Positions 53,901 through 64,000 of a stretch of 64,000 nucleotides of DNA are shown here, one piece after another. The translations under genes were made by a program, and so were the position numbers. The stretch lies in NCBI GenBank assembly GCA_921293015.1, contig OV121081.1, positions 76,277,022 through 76,341,021 on the forward strand, in the 5' to 3' direction. The notes beneath the pieces are model-generated. The model was not told the DNA's origin and did not search any database. It saw only the letters and a list, made by a program, of their open reading frames with translations. Within the stretch, counting starts at the first letter, position 1, and each line of letters begins with the position of its first letter. The DNA comes from Phorcus lineatus. Taxonomy: Eukaryota > Mollusca > Gastropoda > Trochida > Trochidae.

Positions 53901-56900
53901 TGCTCATTAATACCTTAATGCATAACTGGTCGAACTTCTCATTTTCCTAAAACATTTAACAATATAGACAAAAACTAATGCATAAATTAGACTAATATAT
54001 CATATCACCTAATAATTACTATTGTTTTACAAAGCCATTTTGTATGATTAGCATTTGGTTAGTGTTATGGTGCAATTATCGTTTCATTGGTATCAAAACT
54101 TACATCATCTATTTTCTATATAATTATTGGCTTTTCGCAGGATAAAAAAACTTCCTTGACGGCACAATAGTGTATGTATAATATTATCCTATTCATCCTA
54201 TTTAATTTCAATTGACACACCATACCGATGTTCTAACATAGAGAAAACAATAATTCTATAATTCTAATCTTTCAAGATGAAATGGAACTTGAATGATAAC
54301 TTTTATCTCTCCTACTATCGCTACAGAGACAACGACTTCCTTGTCCAGTCAAGGTTTAATTCCTGTTTTCGTGGAAACTGTAAAACATAAAATTCTGATA
54401 AAGGTTCAACCAATAAAATGCACACCAAGGGATGACGGCTTGAATGTGTATCAAGTAGCATGAATAGTTCTTGGTGTTTTCCAGACAAAGTGACTTCAAC
54501 ATGGAATCAATGATAAAGTGTTTCCATAAATCCTGCAAATATGAAATATGATATATTTGTCTAAAACCAAAACAGGCACAAATGGAGATCGAGGTTGAAT
54601 GTAGGGCAAACTGACCGAGGCTCGAAAACAATCCGAAGTCGCTCTATTATTTCGGACACTTTTCAACTGAATCTGATGCAAAATCATGTACAATCCCTGC
54701 ACTCCGTTTCTTTCAAATTACTGCTTCAACATATTGTATTCTTAATGTTATTCTTATTTTAGATTAACATTAGATTGTCGGGAACCATTTTAAATGACGT
54801 TTGTGCGCGAAGGCACAATTCCCGTATCCAAGAAAAAACCTTGGATGAAATATTTGTTTCAATGTAAATATTGACTTTAGGTTATTGGAATGTTGGAAGC
54901 GCAAACATTATTCATTACGGAATTATTTTGCATATAGGTTGAATAAATCGGGATTATAGAAGTATATATTTATAATGTGGCAAAATGACATTAGTTCAAG
55001 CAGTTTTGCCTATAAGTTGGCTACCGTAATATCTCTTCAATAGCTTTTATGATTGTTTTAATTTTTTCGAAACTGATGAAACGAACAATGTGTATAATTA
55101 TCCACATACAACAAGCACATTAAACAAAATAATTATTTCTTAAAACACGGATTCTAGCTAACATATTTTTGCGTCAACGTGGTTATGGTGTCATTGTTCA
55201 ACGTGGTTATGGCGTCATTGTTCAACGTGGTTATGGCGTCATTGTTCAACGTGGTTATGGCGTCATTGTTCAACGTGGTTATGACGTCAGATGCAGAATA
55301 TCTGCTATCAGAAAGCATGCTTCTTATCAATGACAATTTCATTCATGTTACTACATACATGTACTTTATAAGTCTTTAACATAATCTGTCCATTGAGTTT
55401 TCGGTGAAATTAGAAATAATAAGTATCTAACCATGTATGAATGCGAGAGCTTTGAATCAACTGCCCGAAAGTAGGTCAGACCTTTTCTAACCTTAGGTAA
55501 ATTGATATACGGCAAACACAAACGAATATGTCTCATTGTCTAACATAAAAGTTGATTTAATACACTCTCTTAGAAGTTTGTCTGTTTCTATGTTGTTTGA
55601 GTGATAAGCTATCTACATAATGACAAAATGACAAAACGCCCAATAATTAAGAGGGTATATAGGGAAACCACACAAAGGCTTACTAACACCGTCATCATAA
55701 TAATTACATTTAATGTCTGAATTATTAGTTGACGGGTACGCTAGTGAAAACTATAAATCACCGACTACTTCTTTGAAAGGGTTGAGGGTATAGAAACAAA
55801 AGTCATCGATAGGTCTGTTCTTACCTGTGTGTCAAAGGGAAAGTGCTCTAGTTCCAGGTTCTCAACAAACACACCCTTTATTCGTCGGCACTCGTACACG
55901 CGTATATTATTTGGGGTAATTGCTTCCTTATAACGCCATTCCTCCTCTTTGGCGTCCCCCAAAACGTTTTCGATCTGAAGTTGAGGATTCCATTCCTCCT
56001 CCTTGCCGTCTTCGTCCTGAAAAGAAAAAGAGAACTTTTGAAATTATATTTGTATGTTGCAGATCATTCTCGCGACATAGAGTTAGTTTCGTCAAAGGAC
56101 AAATTGCATAACTGAATAAAATTTAGCTTTCCGAAAGACTACGGAAATAACTGAGGCGTTAAGAATGATATCCTTTGAACCGACGTCGCTGATTGCACCT
56201 CTAAATTTGATTGCATCCAATCTGCTACAGGCTTCTACATTTCCAGACCGAGAACGCAGTATCAGGACAGAGGTAGTACATAAATTTATGACAGATCTTC
56301 CTATGTTAGGAGGGAATAAGTGCTGATGCTTTTAAAGAAAGTATTTGATTCTCAATTGCTAAACTGATATGAAACAATCTCGCGTGGAAAGGAATTGTCT
56401 CAATACAAATCATATACAAGGACATCATTATGTAATGTATTATATTTGTATCTAATTTTGTTGAAAGACTGAGTTAGCATAGGATGCTCATTGTTTGGTT
56501 CTCGAACATTTATCTACCTGGATTAGATACACATTAGAGTAGAAAGAAATCCCTACGACAGCAAGGTCCCCAAAACCTCACGTGTCCTCCCTAGACGTTA
56601 TCACACGCTTAGATAACATGTCGTAGTTGGTGCCCCGGGTATCGGGTAATTTTTGCCATTCTTCCTGCAGGGCCTAATCCTGGTTAACGAAAATGTTTGG
56701 CTATATTTGGTGTGACGTCCGAGGTTATCCTGTTGGTATAGTTTTAATTGAACTATAGACGCGATATCAGGAGATTTAGTTGGCCGCGGCAGAGCACCAA
56801 TATATTGCCTATGTCACAAAAGTCGCGTTCGTTGACATGTCTTTTAGGATTAGTAATGTCCTGACGTTACAGTATTAGTAAATCCATTCAAATGTTTTAT

Positions 56901-58619
56901 CAGAATATTCTTCAATGATATGAGCGGTGTTTGATATACGAAAGTAAAGACAGAAAGAATAAGAGTTCTATGCATCTGTCCCGCCCGTCCACAATAGAAG
57001 CGATATCAGGCCCAGCAGGCATCTGACGTCATTTCGACGTCTTAATTTGGTTAATTTCAGGTCAGGACATTGATCAACCAATTGTCGACGTCGGAACAAG
57101 GATAGTTTCCTGGCGTTGAAATTTGGTTGGTTTTTGACGTTGTTTCGACGTCATCAGAACAACTTAGAACTGGCAAGTGATTACTTTTATAGCATTTCAT
57201 TATTGTTAATAACATCAGATAAGTTATGGATTCTTTCAAAGAATGCAATAAAAAATGAAAAGAAATAACAGCTACCATTGACATTTAAAAGTGTTATTAA
57301 TATTGGATATAGATGCATAAAAGTTAATTTCTTTTAATTTCACATAAAGGGAAGTAACACTGTCCTTATATCTAATTATTGTTAACAAGGTATATAGTAT
57401 TTTTCAACAGTTTTTGTTTTTTCACAACCGAAAAGATAAATTTTCTATTTGAATAAGGTTAGTAGTTCTTACAACACGGTAATTGCGCATTTGTAACAAA
57501 CATTTATTTGATGACACTTTGATCTTAATCGTTGCAGTGTCATATAAACATTATTATACTTACATTTAACTTTAATTCCATTACATGAGTAACTACACAA
57601 GAGCAGACATATAAATCTTGTATTAAGGCTTGTGACAGAGCTGAAGCTAAACGCATAGCCTCACAGATGATGCAATGCTTATTAAAAAAAGCTAACAGAA
57701 CCTAAATGATCTTCAAGCCTTGACGTCGATAGGACGTCTTTTGATACAACAGCATGTATTAAACTTTATTTATCCATCTACAAGTTAAGCATCCTAATAT
57801 GAAAGAGAACTAATGTCATCCACTCATGTTTCAAATATACAATAAGAAAAATCAAAATACTACAAAATATAATACAATATTAAAAGAAGTTGATAGAGAC
57901 ACTCCATACATGTATACATTCCATACGGATAAACATTTCACGTTAATAACATTCAGTTAATTAATTGAAATGGTTATGATGAAAATGAACGCAAAGTAAT
58001 TCGATTTGAAAACGATATGGTTTCAAATCCCGAGACTCATTTCAGTTTAATGAGATCGAAAATCAACAACACTACAAGAGTAACGAAGCTGAACACTTTG
58101 ATTTGCTCTGTGTTAATATTGCAAGACTGATTTCCAATTTTTATTTTCAAAATAACTTGATCGTTCTTGAACATAGGAACACATAAAATAATGTAATGAT
58201 AGTTCTTACAACTAAACGCATGTCAGTCTTTAAGACACTTTTAAATCATGAATAAATGCATGGATAGTTTAGAGCTGTGCTCCATATAAAAGCGTTTCTA
58301 GACGTAGAATGTAGTTATCAGACGGCTACTGAACTGAACAGAAATGGTTAACTGTGTATTAGCAATGCCAGTGGTGATGAATAACACTATTAATAAGTCT
58401 GTCTGTGAGTAAAATACCTTAGCGTCTCATATATAAATGACGAAATGTGAAACCATTAAATGAATACATTGTTTTATTATGGTTAAATGATAGGTACATT
58501 AAATCTGCTAGCCCTGTTCTGTTATGTTATCTGTATAGTTTCTATGCCGTTATTACTAGTTTGAATATTATCGTAGGTATATCCGTTTGTCATATATGTT
58601 AGCATATATTATGCATCAT

Positions 58620-58661
<42 letters not shown>

Positions 58662-60556
58662 AATAAATAAAAACGCTTGTAATGCGATGTTAACGATCAT
58701 ATCGTTTCATCCCTGATGAGTCAATACTATTGACGAAATACTAGTATCGAATTAAAATGGGATTAAAATGATTCTGCAAACGACTATGTGAAGTATGTTA
58801 TATTTAATCTATACACACACACACACACATGGATTCACGTTCAGTGAAGAACATTAACAAACTGCATTCAATAGAGATGATAGTAACTTGTAATAAGAAA
58901 AACCTCGTTTGGTTAGTAAGTCATTCCTTAGTAGAAATCATAATGAATTATATTCCAAACATAGTGATATCTTTTGGAAACTAGTAGCGTTAATGATAAT
59001 TCTATCTTAAAATCATTTGTTGATGACAAATCATTTCTCATTATTGTAATACCGTCTATAAGTGATATCGATTTGGAAATACACACGAGCATGTAAATAT
59101 CAAAATTTAATAATGAAAAACGATGTGATATGTTTCATATCAGTTACACAAGAAAGTAATTATATATATATATGATTAATGAAAAGTGATAATACGAGAA
59201 ATCAAGAGTAGAAGTATTTATGATATATCTAATTCAGTATATTTTATGAAACCATATGAGATTTCAACGGATATGAACTGTTATTAATGTTTATAACATA
59301 CACATTGAAACATTACGCCGATCAGTTGTCAGCGATATAGAACAACTGTCAACAATGGTCATGCAGGGCTTGCTGTAAAAGTATATATTTCATGCGTTTA
59401 TGTATGATAAGGCGATATCTAAATAAATATTCTCATGACATTTCTCGAAACAACTAAATTGTCTTAATTCCTGCTTATTTTGTGCTTTTAGTTATGACAT
59501 GCATGGTCCGTAAGAGAAACAAACCCTAAATGACATGTTCGAAACGAAGTATACAAATATTTACAGTTTGCACCAAATGCACTCAAAACCACATACAATG
59601 ATAAATACTACTACAACTACTACTCCCATCATTACCACTACTGCTACCACGTATTTTATTACTAGTCCAATTATTACTATGACTGCAACCACTACCACAA
59701 CTACTTTAAATACTACACAATCACATTATCCCTACTGCTACTACTACTAATAAGAACATCAATGGTATTGATTGAGAATAACTTTATACATACCTAAACC
59801 GTTAAACAATGGACCGATTATGCCAATTAAAGAATGAAGTTATCATGATACATACCAACTGTTTGTAATGTTTAGGCTGCTGCCATCTCGCCTGCAGGAA
59901 AACATCCGCGGCGTACTTCTCCTTCAGCGTATTCACCTCTCCTATCTTGAGAAAAACCACCCGGATGAAGACATTCACCTGCAGAAAGACGATTTCAATA
60001 GAAAAGTTATTGTCGTCTTTATACCTACCTGTCACTACAAACCATCTTACGGGTATCGAAATGTTCTTGTTTGCAAAATATGGTGTTATTTGATGCATAA
60101 ATACAGATTTCAATGGTAAGGTTAATGTCTTGTTTAGATGTTTCAGTCACTACAAAGCATTTTATGGGTATCGAACTCTTCCTGTTTGCTAATAGGGTAT
60201 GACTACAGATGTCAATGGTTAGATGTAATTGTCATTACAAACCATGGATTACAAACAATATACGCCGATAGGAATTAATGTTTTTGTGAACATGTCCTTT
60301 CTACGACATTGATTATAATAACAGTCTGGAGACTACAGCCTCTACATCCAAATAATGAAGAGTTAACTCAGCATCCATTTCGAATATTTCATATACTCAT
60401 TTGGTCATAATTACGTAGAATTGGATCATGTTATGAACTGTTAAGTGAAAATGTCGCTGACCTTTTGTAATTGAGTAATTGAGTAATTGAGTAATTGGAC
60501 TTGATCAGAATGAGCATTACAACTAATCAAAGTTGGGCGTTTTTTTCCAATTTAGT

Positions 60557-60589
<33 letters not shown>

Positions 60590-60856
60590 GATTAAATATA
60601 ACATACTTCACATAGTCGTTTGAAGAATCATTTTAATCCGATACTAGTATTTCGTCAATAGTATTGACTCATCAGGGATGAAACGATATGATCGTTAACA
60701 TCGCATTACAAGCGTTTTTATAACAAAATATACGTACAATGTACAAGGATATATTGTAAATTATGCTAATCAGGTGACATCATGGTTCTTCCTTGTTGGT
60801 CTTCTGATTGACACAATCACTCTCTTATGAGTTTACCCCTTGAGCAATATGTTAAT

Positions 60857-60896
<40 letters not shown>

Positions 60897-61120
60897 AAAG
60901 TTAAATGTTCATGGTTTATGTATCAAATATTCTTTAAAAATAACAAACTGAAGATTGGTCTTCATATAAGTTCATTACCAACCGGTTTCACAACATAGTG
61001 ATCATCAGGGTAACTTATACATTGTGTTGCTAATAGTATAGCGTTAACAATGGCAAGGGACCTAATTCATGACGTCATATGCATACCACTAAAATATATA
61101 CCCCGAAATTGAATTGTATT

Positions 61121-61184
<64 letters not shown>

Positions 61185-61449
61185 TTAAATATAACATACT
61201 TCACATAGTCGTTTGAAGAATCATTTTAATCCGATACTAGTATTTCGTCAATAGTATTGACTCATCAGGGATGAAACGATATGATCGTTAACATCGCATT
61301 ACAAGCGTTTTTATAACAAAATATACGTACAATGTACAAGGATATATTGTAAATTATGCTAATCAGGTGACATCATGGTTCTTCCTTGTTGGTCTTCTGA
61401 TTGACACAATCACTCTCTTATGAGTTTACCCCTTGAGCAATATGTTAAT

Positions 61450-61485
<36 letters not shown>

Positions 61486-62342
61486 AAAGTTAAATGTTCA
61501 TGGTTTATGTATCAAATATTCTTTAAAAATAACAAACTGAAGATTGGTCTTCATATAAGTTCATTACCAACCGGTTTCACAACATAGTGATCATCAGGGT
61601 AACTTATACATTGTGTTGCTAATAGTATAGCGTTAACAATGGCAAGGGACCTAATTCATGACGTCATATGCATACCACTAAAATATATACCTCGAAATTG
61701 AATTGTAACTAATATTAAATCATGTTGACGTCGCATTTACTATATATACTATATATATTACCGGTTGGTAATGAACTTATATGAAGACCAATCTTCAGTT
61801 TGTTATTTTTAAAGAATATATATATATATATCCTATCCAATGTTGAAGTTCACTAACAACTGTTAACTGACATTTCACTTAAACAATGTAATCTTATTTA
61901 TTTCAAATAATTCATTTGTTTATCTGTTTTTAAGGATTTAAAAACTGTCTTCGTAACATTGTTTCTTCTATGGATATTATCTGTTTCATTTTAAATCATA
62001 GTTTACGGTTATCTAACTCCTCATGTTTGCAAAAATAGGATATTAATCAAAGAAGAAAATACTTATCTATTATAGCCAAACTATCTATGAATTGAAAAGT
62101 CTAAAACTGAATTGTCAAACAAAGGAACCGCGGAGAGCAAATAAACAAAATCTATAATCTTTTATCCCCTTCCATTAATCCTGAGCCATAGGAAACACAT
62201 AATGCCATCGTGGGACATGGCCTTTGCTTCATAAAATCTCAATAATGGCTTATGAAATCCCACAACTGACCTTCCCGATCAGGGCGAGAGCCCACGTTCT
62301 TATCAGCTCAACGACTATCCTGCACCTGTTGTATTGCCACAT
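41173..62342 (-). CDS. Bacterial-type (Cys-loop-less) pentameric ligand-gated ion channel subunit, eight exons
   Basis: Exons in transcript order are 62342-62271, 59978-59856, 56016-55825, 52549-52292, 49810-49655, 44600-44415, 42128-42081 and 41601-41173. All introns are phase 0. The extracellular domain has IGEVNTLKEKY and LQARW, an acidic loop (DEDGKEEEW), NPQLQIEN and LELEHFPFDTQ. No cysteine pair follows, so the Cys-loop is absent. M1 begins RRPGFFLWNIF. M2 is NRLQLSFTLVLTGVAFKFVV with NQSLPRISYLTYM after it. M3 starts DKYILSSMIYL and M4 is FYVFFHLAFSVWIY. The M3-M4 loop is very short, as in GLIC and the GLIC-like channels of annelids and molluscs. Ligand and ion selectivity cannot be read from sequence. 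Exon 1 (24 codons) has an in-frame ATG and a good donor but no strong signal peptide. Exon 8 has a weak acceptor. Total is about 487 residues if exon 8 is right, 345 without it. Confidence 0.85.
44859..46364 (+). mobile_element. Tc1/mariner-type DNA transposon, inactive copy
   Basis: This 1,506-bp element is flanked by TA on both sides (44857-44858 and 46365-46366). Its ends are inverted repeats of about 25 bp starting AACTCTTCAAAAAA; the two arms differ at a few places. It contains one transposase pseudogene. It sits in the 5-kb intron between channel exons 5 and 6, antisense to the host gene. Confidence 0.9.
45152..46140 (+). pseudogene. Tc1-like transposase pseudogene
   Basis: The N-terminal helix-turn-helix region is readable (VGRLQAGATQRDVATHFGV then DDRPRSGRPRVTT). 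The DDE domain follows, with FNDESRF, MVWAGI, QQDNARPH and SPDLSPIEHLWDEL, so the three acidic residues of the Tc1 DDE triad can be seen. The gene is dead. No ATG is found in frame at the start, an in-frame TGA lies at 45575-45577, and a frameshift occurs between about 45915 and 45945, after which the rest reads in another frame to the TAA at 46138-46140. Typical Tc1 transposases are about 340 residues, consistent with this span. Confidence 0.88.
46367..49654. other. Channel intron 5, remainder
   Basis: Unique-looking AT-rich intron sequence. Short open frames (for example 46461-46823 minus) show no motif and no splice pattern. A slightly GC-richer patch at about 47990-48110 has no coding pattern I can support. 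Confidence 0.4.
50819..50900. repeat. (TA)n microsatellite
   Basis: A pure TA run of about 80 bp in channel intron 4. The Tyr-Ile open frame over it is an artefact. Confidence 0.97.
52550..55174. other. Channel intron 3, distal part
   Basis: AT-rich intron without recognised coding, RNA or repeat features. Confidence 0.4.
55175..55290. repeat. 24-bp minisatellite, about five copies
   Basis: The unit CAACGTGGTTATGGCGTCAT plus TGTT is repeated nearly perfectly; the first unit has GGTGTC and the last GACGTC. It lies in channel intron 3. Because 24 is a multiple of three it creates repetitive open frames on both strands, which are not genes. Confidence 0.93.
57025..57160. repeat. GACGTC-rich dispersed repeat
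   Basis: Several short blocks of the type TTTCGACGTC and GTTGAAATTTGGTTGG recur here, preceded by GCCCAGCAGGCATCTGACGTC. This matches a tandem-type repeat I have seen in other invertebrates. It lies in channel intron 2. Confidence 0.45.
58627..58658. repeat. (TA)n tract bordering ribozyme unit 1a
   Basis: A TA run immediately left of the ribozyme-bearing unit at 58664-58812; the other border is an ATACACAC run. Confidence 0.9.
58664..58812 (+). mobile_element. Hammerhead-bearing short element, copy 1a
   Basis: This unit of about 148 bp runs from TAAAAACGCTTGTAATGCG to the (CA)n tract at about 58813. It is the reverse complement of blocks at about 60590-60722 and 61183-61315. It lies between a (TA)n and a (CA)n microsatellite, as if inserted into simple repeats. 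It sits in channel intron 2, antisense to that gene. Confidence 0.75.
58709..58752 (+). ncRNA. Hammerhead ribozyme (type I), copy 1a
   Basis: The core box CTGATGA is at 58713-58719. Stem II is GTCAA/TTGAC with loop TACTA. The GAAA box is at 58735-58738. Stem III is ATAC/GTAT with a minimal loop. The cleavage triplet ATC ends at 58748. Stem I is weakened: the 5' strand ATCC now faces GAAT instead of the GGAT of the other copies, and 11 bp are duplicated just downstream. Activity is therefore doubtful for this copy. Confidence 0.75.
59606..59750. repeat. Degenerate (ACT)n-like region
   Basis: An imperfect run of ACT/ACC/ATT triplets in channel intron 2. The Thr-rich open frame is an artefact. 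Confidence 0.8.
60636..60679 (-). ncRNA. Hammerhead ribozyme (type I), copy 1b
   Basis: On the minus strand the whole conserved core is present. Stem I is ATCC/GGAT (60679-60676 with 60639-60636). CUGAUGA is at 60675-60669. Stem II is GUCAA/UUGAC with a G-C first pair. GAAA is at 60653-60650, then a 4-bp stem III and the AUC cleavage triplet, with cut predicted between 60640 and 60639. All invariant positions I can check are intact. It is sense to the channel pre-mRNA. Confidence 0.85.
60960..61020 (-). ncRNA. Degenerate hammerhead-like motif, module 2 copy b
   Basis: On the minus strand CUGAUGA (61008-61002) is followed by UCACUAUGUUGUGAAACC, a stem-III-like ACC-GGUU-GGU hairpin and a UA site. 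Outer arms UAUAAGUU and AACUUAUA pair perfectly, like stem I. Stem II is poor and overlaps the GAAA box, so this is a relic or non-canonical variant. Confidence 0.45.
61229..61272 (-). ncRNA. Hammerhead ribozyme (type I), copy 1c
   Basis: Same sequence as copy 1b, with all core boxes intact; predicted cut between 61233 and 61232. It is also sense to the channel pre-mRNA. Confidence 0.85.
61549..61609 (-). ncRNA. Degenerate hammerhead-like motif, module 2 copy c
   Basis: Identical to the motif at 60960-61020, with CUGAUGA at 61597-61591 and the same weak stem II. Confidence 0.45.
61766..61822 (+). mobile_element. Truncated module 2 fragment
   Basis: A 57-bp piece of module 2 in opposite orientation lies between TA-rich tracts. 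It starts at the stem-III-like hairpin (ACCGGTTGGT) about ten bases before the predicted cut site and runs into the TTTTTAAAGAA end of the module. Confidence 0.65.
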
Positions 62343-62447
62343 CACACGGGTGTATGATATGATTCGTTAATCCATGGTTTCTATGACGTCACGCTATTGT
62401 GTTAACAGAGAGTAATGTTCATAAAGCTGCAGCTCATTGAATGACCA

Positions 62448-62556
62448 GGGTCTAGATTTTCGAAGCTCTCTTAGTGCTCAGATAGTCGTAGGCCAATGTT
62501 AATTGATGGGACTTACGACTATCTTAGTGCTAAGAGAGCTTCGAAAATCTAGGCCC
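62448..62556. mobile_element. Short foldback element (MITE-like) at the 5' end of the channel gene
   Basis: Two arms of about 43 bp, GGGTCTAGATTTTCGAAGCT onward at 62448 and its reverse complement ending at 62556, pair with only a few mismatches around a spacer of about 23 bp. The element lies about 106 bp upstream of the proposed channel ATG, so it is in the promoter or 5' UTR. Similar TCGAAAATCTAGGCCC ends are common in mollusc DNA (recollection). Confidence 0.7.
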
Positions 62557-64000
62557 AGGTGAAGAGAGTAGTTAGGTTTTACACAGGACCCAGTAAATTT
62601 ATCGAGGATATGGAATTAAGTCTAAGTAGATCTGAATAGGATGTCATTCATTGATAATTTCGAAACTTGAGATATGTTATCTGGGATTCGATACATCTAC
62701 CCTTTGATAAATTACATGGCGCTATTATAAGCTAGGCCACGAAGGGCTTGTTAATTCATTATGAATGTTTGAAGTCTGAAGTGTTCTTCATTTGATGAGA
62801 AGAGAAGAGCATGGGTATCAAGCCCAACGCTTTCCATGAGAGAATTATCCATTTCATGATGGGTTTATCTTAGTGACCCATATTCGATAAGTGAGCAACG
62901 AAATTTGCATTTAGGCATGTTTAGACAGGGGCTTAACATGATAAATGCATGGATAAAGATGGGGAATGAATTCAAAGTCGTAGATCCGTGACAGACACTC
63001 ATGCATTTTCCACTAAAACAGCAAAAACAGCAAACACAGCATTGGAAGCCTTGTTATTCATTCAAGCATTTCAAATGCAACATATTACTTATGTATGAAT
63101 ATGTGTTTGCATCGGTAGTTTTCTACTCTACGTCGATTTATGATCAGACGGAATCCATTGTAGTTTTAAAACCTATCAGTTTGAAAAACATGTCGCAAAT
63201 AAAAAACACATTTATAACCTTTCTTTTTTGGGGCAAAATAGATCTTTATCAACAGACTTGAATTCCAACACATTTTAAGCCATCAGTAATCTATTCTTTT
63301 ATTTCATTCTTATATTGAAACTGTTGCCACATGTCCCACAGATTCATTGTACACACCAATGTTTTGGGAACGATGCCAGAAAATCAATCTGATAATCGGC
63401 TATCATGAAAGTCAAATGGACTGGATCTATTCGAATGTAGTTGCAAAACATTTTAGGTCAATGTAAACTGACATTTGTTAAGAATGATAATAGCAGAATA
63501 AAGTATGCCTATAATAACACAAACATATCAACTAATGATTTACAGTTTGAAAACCAGTGTTCAATGTTTTATGTAAAACCAGTTTAGCAACACCCTACTG
63601 GATTATAAAAGTGGAAATGTATAATTAAACTTGTGAGGAATATAGACAACATCTTCCTGCCTCTTCTTGTACTTCCACACGTAACAGGTGTAAAATGTAA
63701 AGATAGTTGGAAATTCATTACTTTAAGTCTCTACTCAAAACATTAATTAAGGTATGACTGGAAGGCTAAAGTTGCTAAATAACGATTACAAAAGCTCGCG
63801 TTCTGTCTCATACGAATCCTCAGGAACGTTTTGAGTTGACATATTGCATTCAGTCATCTAACCTTTCGAAATATGATCCTCTTTTAGCATTCAAGTATCA
63901 TTCCTTTAAATGTCACTTTGAACATGTAGCCGGGTGATATCTGATTCCTGGTTTATTGCATGACGTATTACGTATGTTTTGTCCATAGTTTCCCTAATCT
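62557..64000. other. Upstream flank of the channel gene
   Basis: No gene recognised. The open frame at 63001-63261 (+) has no motif, signal peptide or splice pattern that supports it. Confidence 0.4.

Larger units (their letters stand above)
60590..61125 (-). mobile_element. Tandem unit 1 carrying two hammerhead-type modules
   Basis: A (TA)n-bounded block contains ribozyme module 1 (about 60590-60722), a linker with GAGCAATATGTTAATGTGA, a (TA)n tract (about 60861-60893) and module 2 (about 60894-61125). It is repeated almost base for base at 61183-61707. Both modules are encoded on the minus strand, the transcription direction of the channel gene, inside its first intron. No protein is encoded. 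Candidate classes are animal retrozymes or pieces of Penelope-like elements, both known to carry hammerheads. Confidence 0.7.
61183..61707 (-). mobile_element. Tandem unit 2, near-identical copy of unit 1
   Basis: This repeats 60590-61125 at an offset of 593 bp in its first part and 589 bp in its second. By eye the copies differ only in TA-tract lengths and a CCCCGAAA/CCTCGAAA substitution. Such identity implies a recent duplication. Confidence 0.85.

Noticed and set aside
55154..55379. Repetitive open frames on both strands
   Set aside because: They come from a 24-bp minisatellite whose unit length is a multiple of three.
59535..59750. Thr-rich open frame
   Set aside because: A degenerate ACT repeat in an intron.

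Overview
This window is AT-rich animal nuclear DNA, not a microbial or viral genome. Genes are split by many GT-AG introns, intergenic space is large, and transposon relics, microsatellites and minisatellites are common. The repertoire fits a lophotrochozoan, most likely a marine mollusc (perhaps a gastropod): a fucolectin-type lectin, a secreted protein I do not recognise, two CLN6 genes, a bacterial-type pentameric ligand-gated channel, a gastropod-like SINE relic and LINE/LTR/Tc1 elements. Species is inference.

Layout. 1-2080: dead non-LTR retrotransposon (- strand). 2785-10953: last three coding exons of a lectin-like gene (+), FTP/F5-8-type domain followed by a PAN/apple module. Its 7.2-kb first intron holds an antisense LTR-retroelement relic (LTR 3091-3978, Env-like ORF 6759-7874) and two SINE relics. 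10954-21150: no gene recognised, but a 53-bp minisatellite (14929-15966) and a foldback repeat family. 21278-24234: five-exon secreted-protein gene (-) with a 28-nt microexon. 26146-30844 and 34937-39724: two complete seven-exon CLN6 genes in head-to-tail tandem (+), each with a CACGTG E-box about 90 bp before its start codon. 41173-62342: a 21-kb, eight-exon gene (-) for a Cys-loop-less pentameric ligand-gated channel, all introns phase 0.

The channel gene's introns are full of mobile DNA: a broken Tc1 transposon (44859-46364), a 24-bp minisatellite, and a family of short elements bounded by (TA)n tracts that carry hammerhead ribozyme motifs. Two ribozyme copies lie in intron 1 in the sense direction of the host pre-mRNA, inside a nearly identical 593-bp tandem duplication. 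This ribozyme-bearing, microsatellite-bounded family is the most unusual system in the window.

Exon models were built by hand from splice consensus, reading phase and family resemblance. The phase agreement across every junction of the CLN6, secreted-protein and channel genes is the main support; transcript data were not available.
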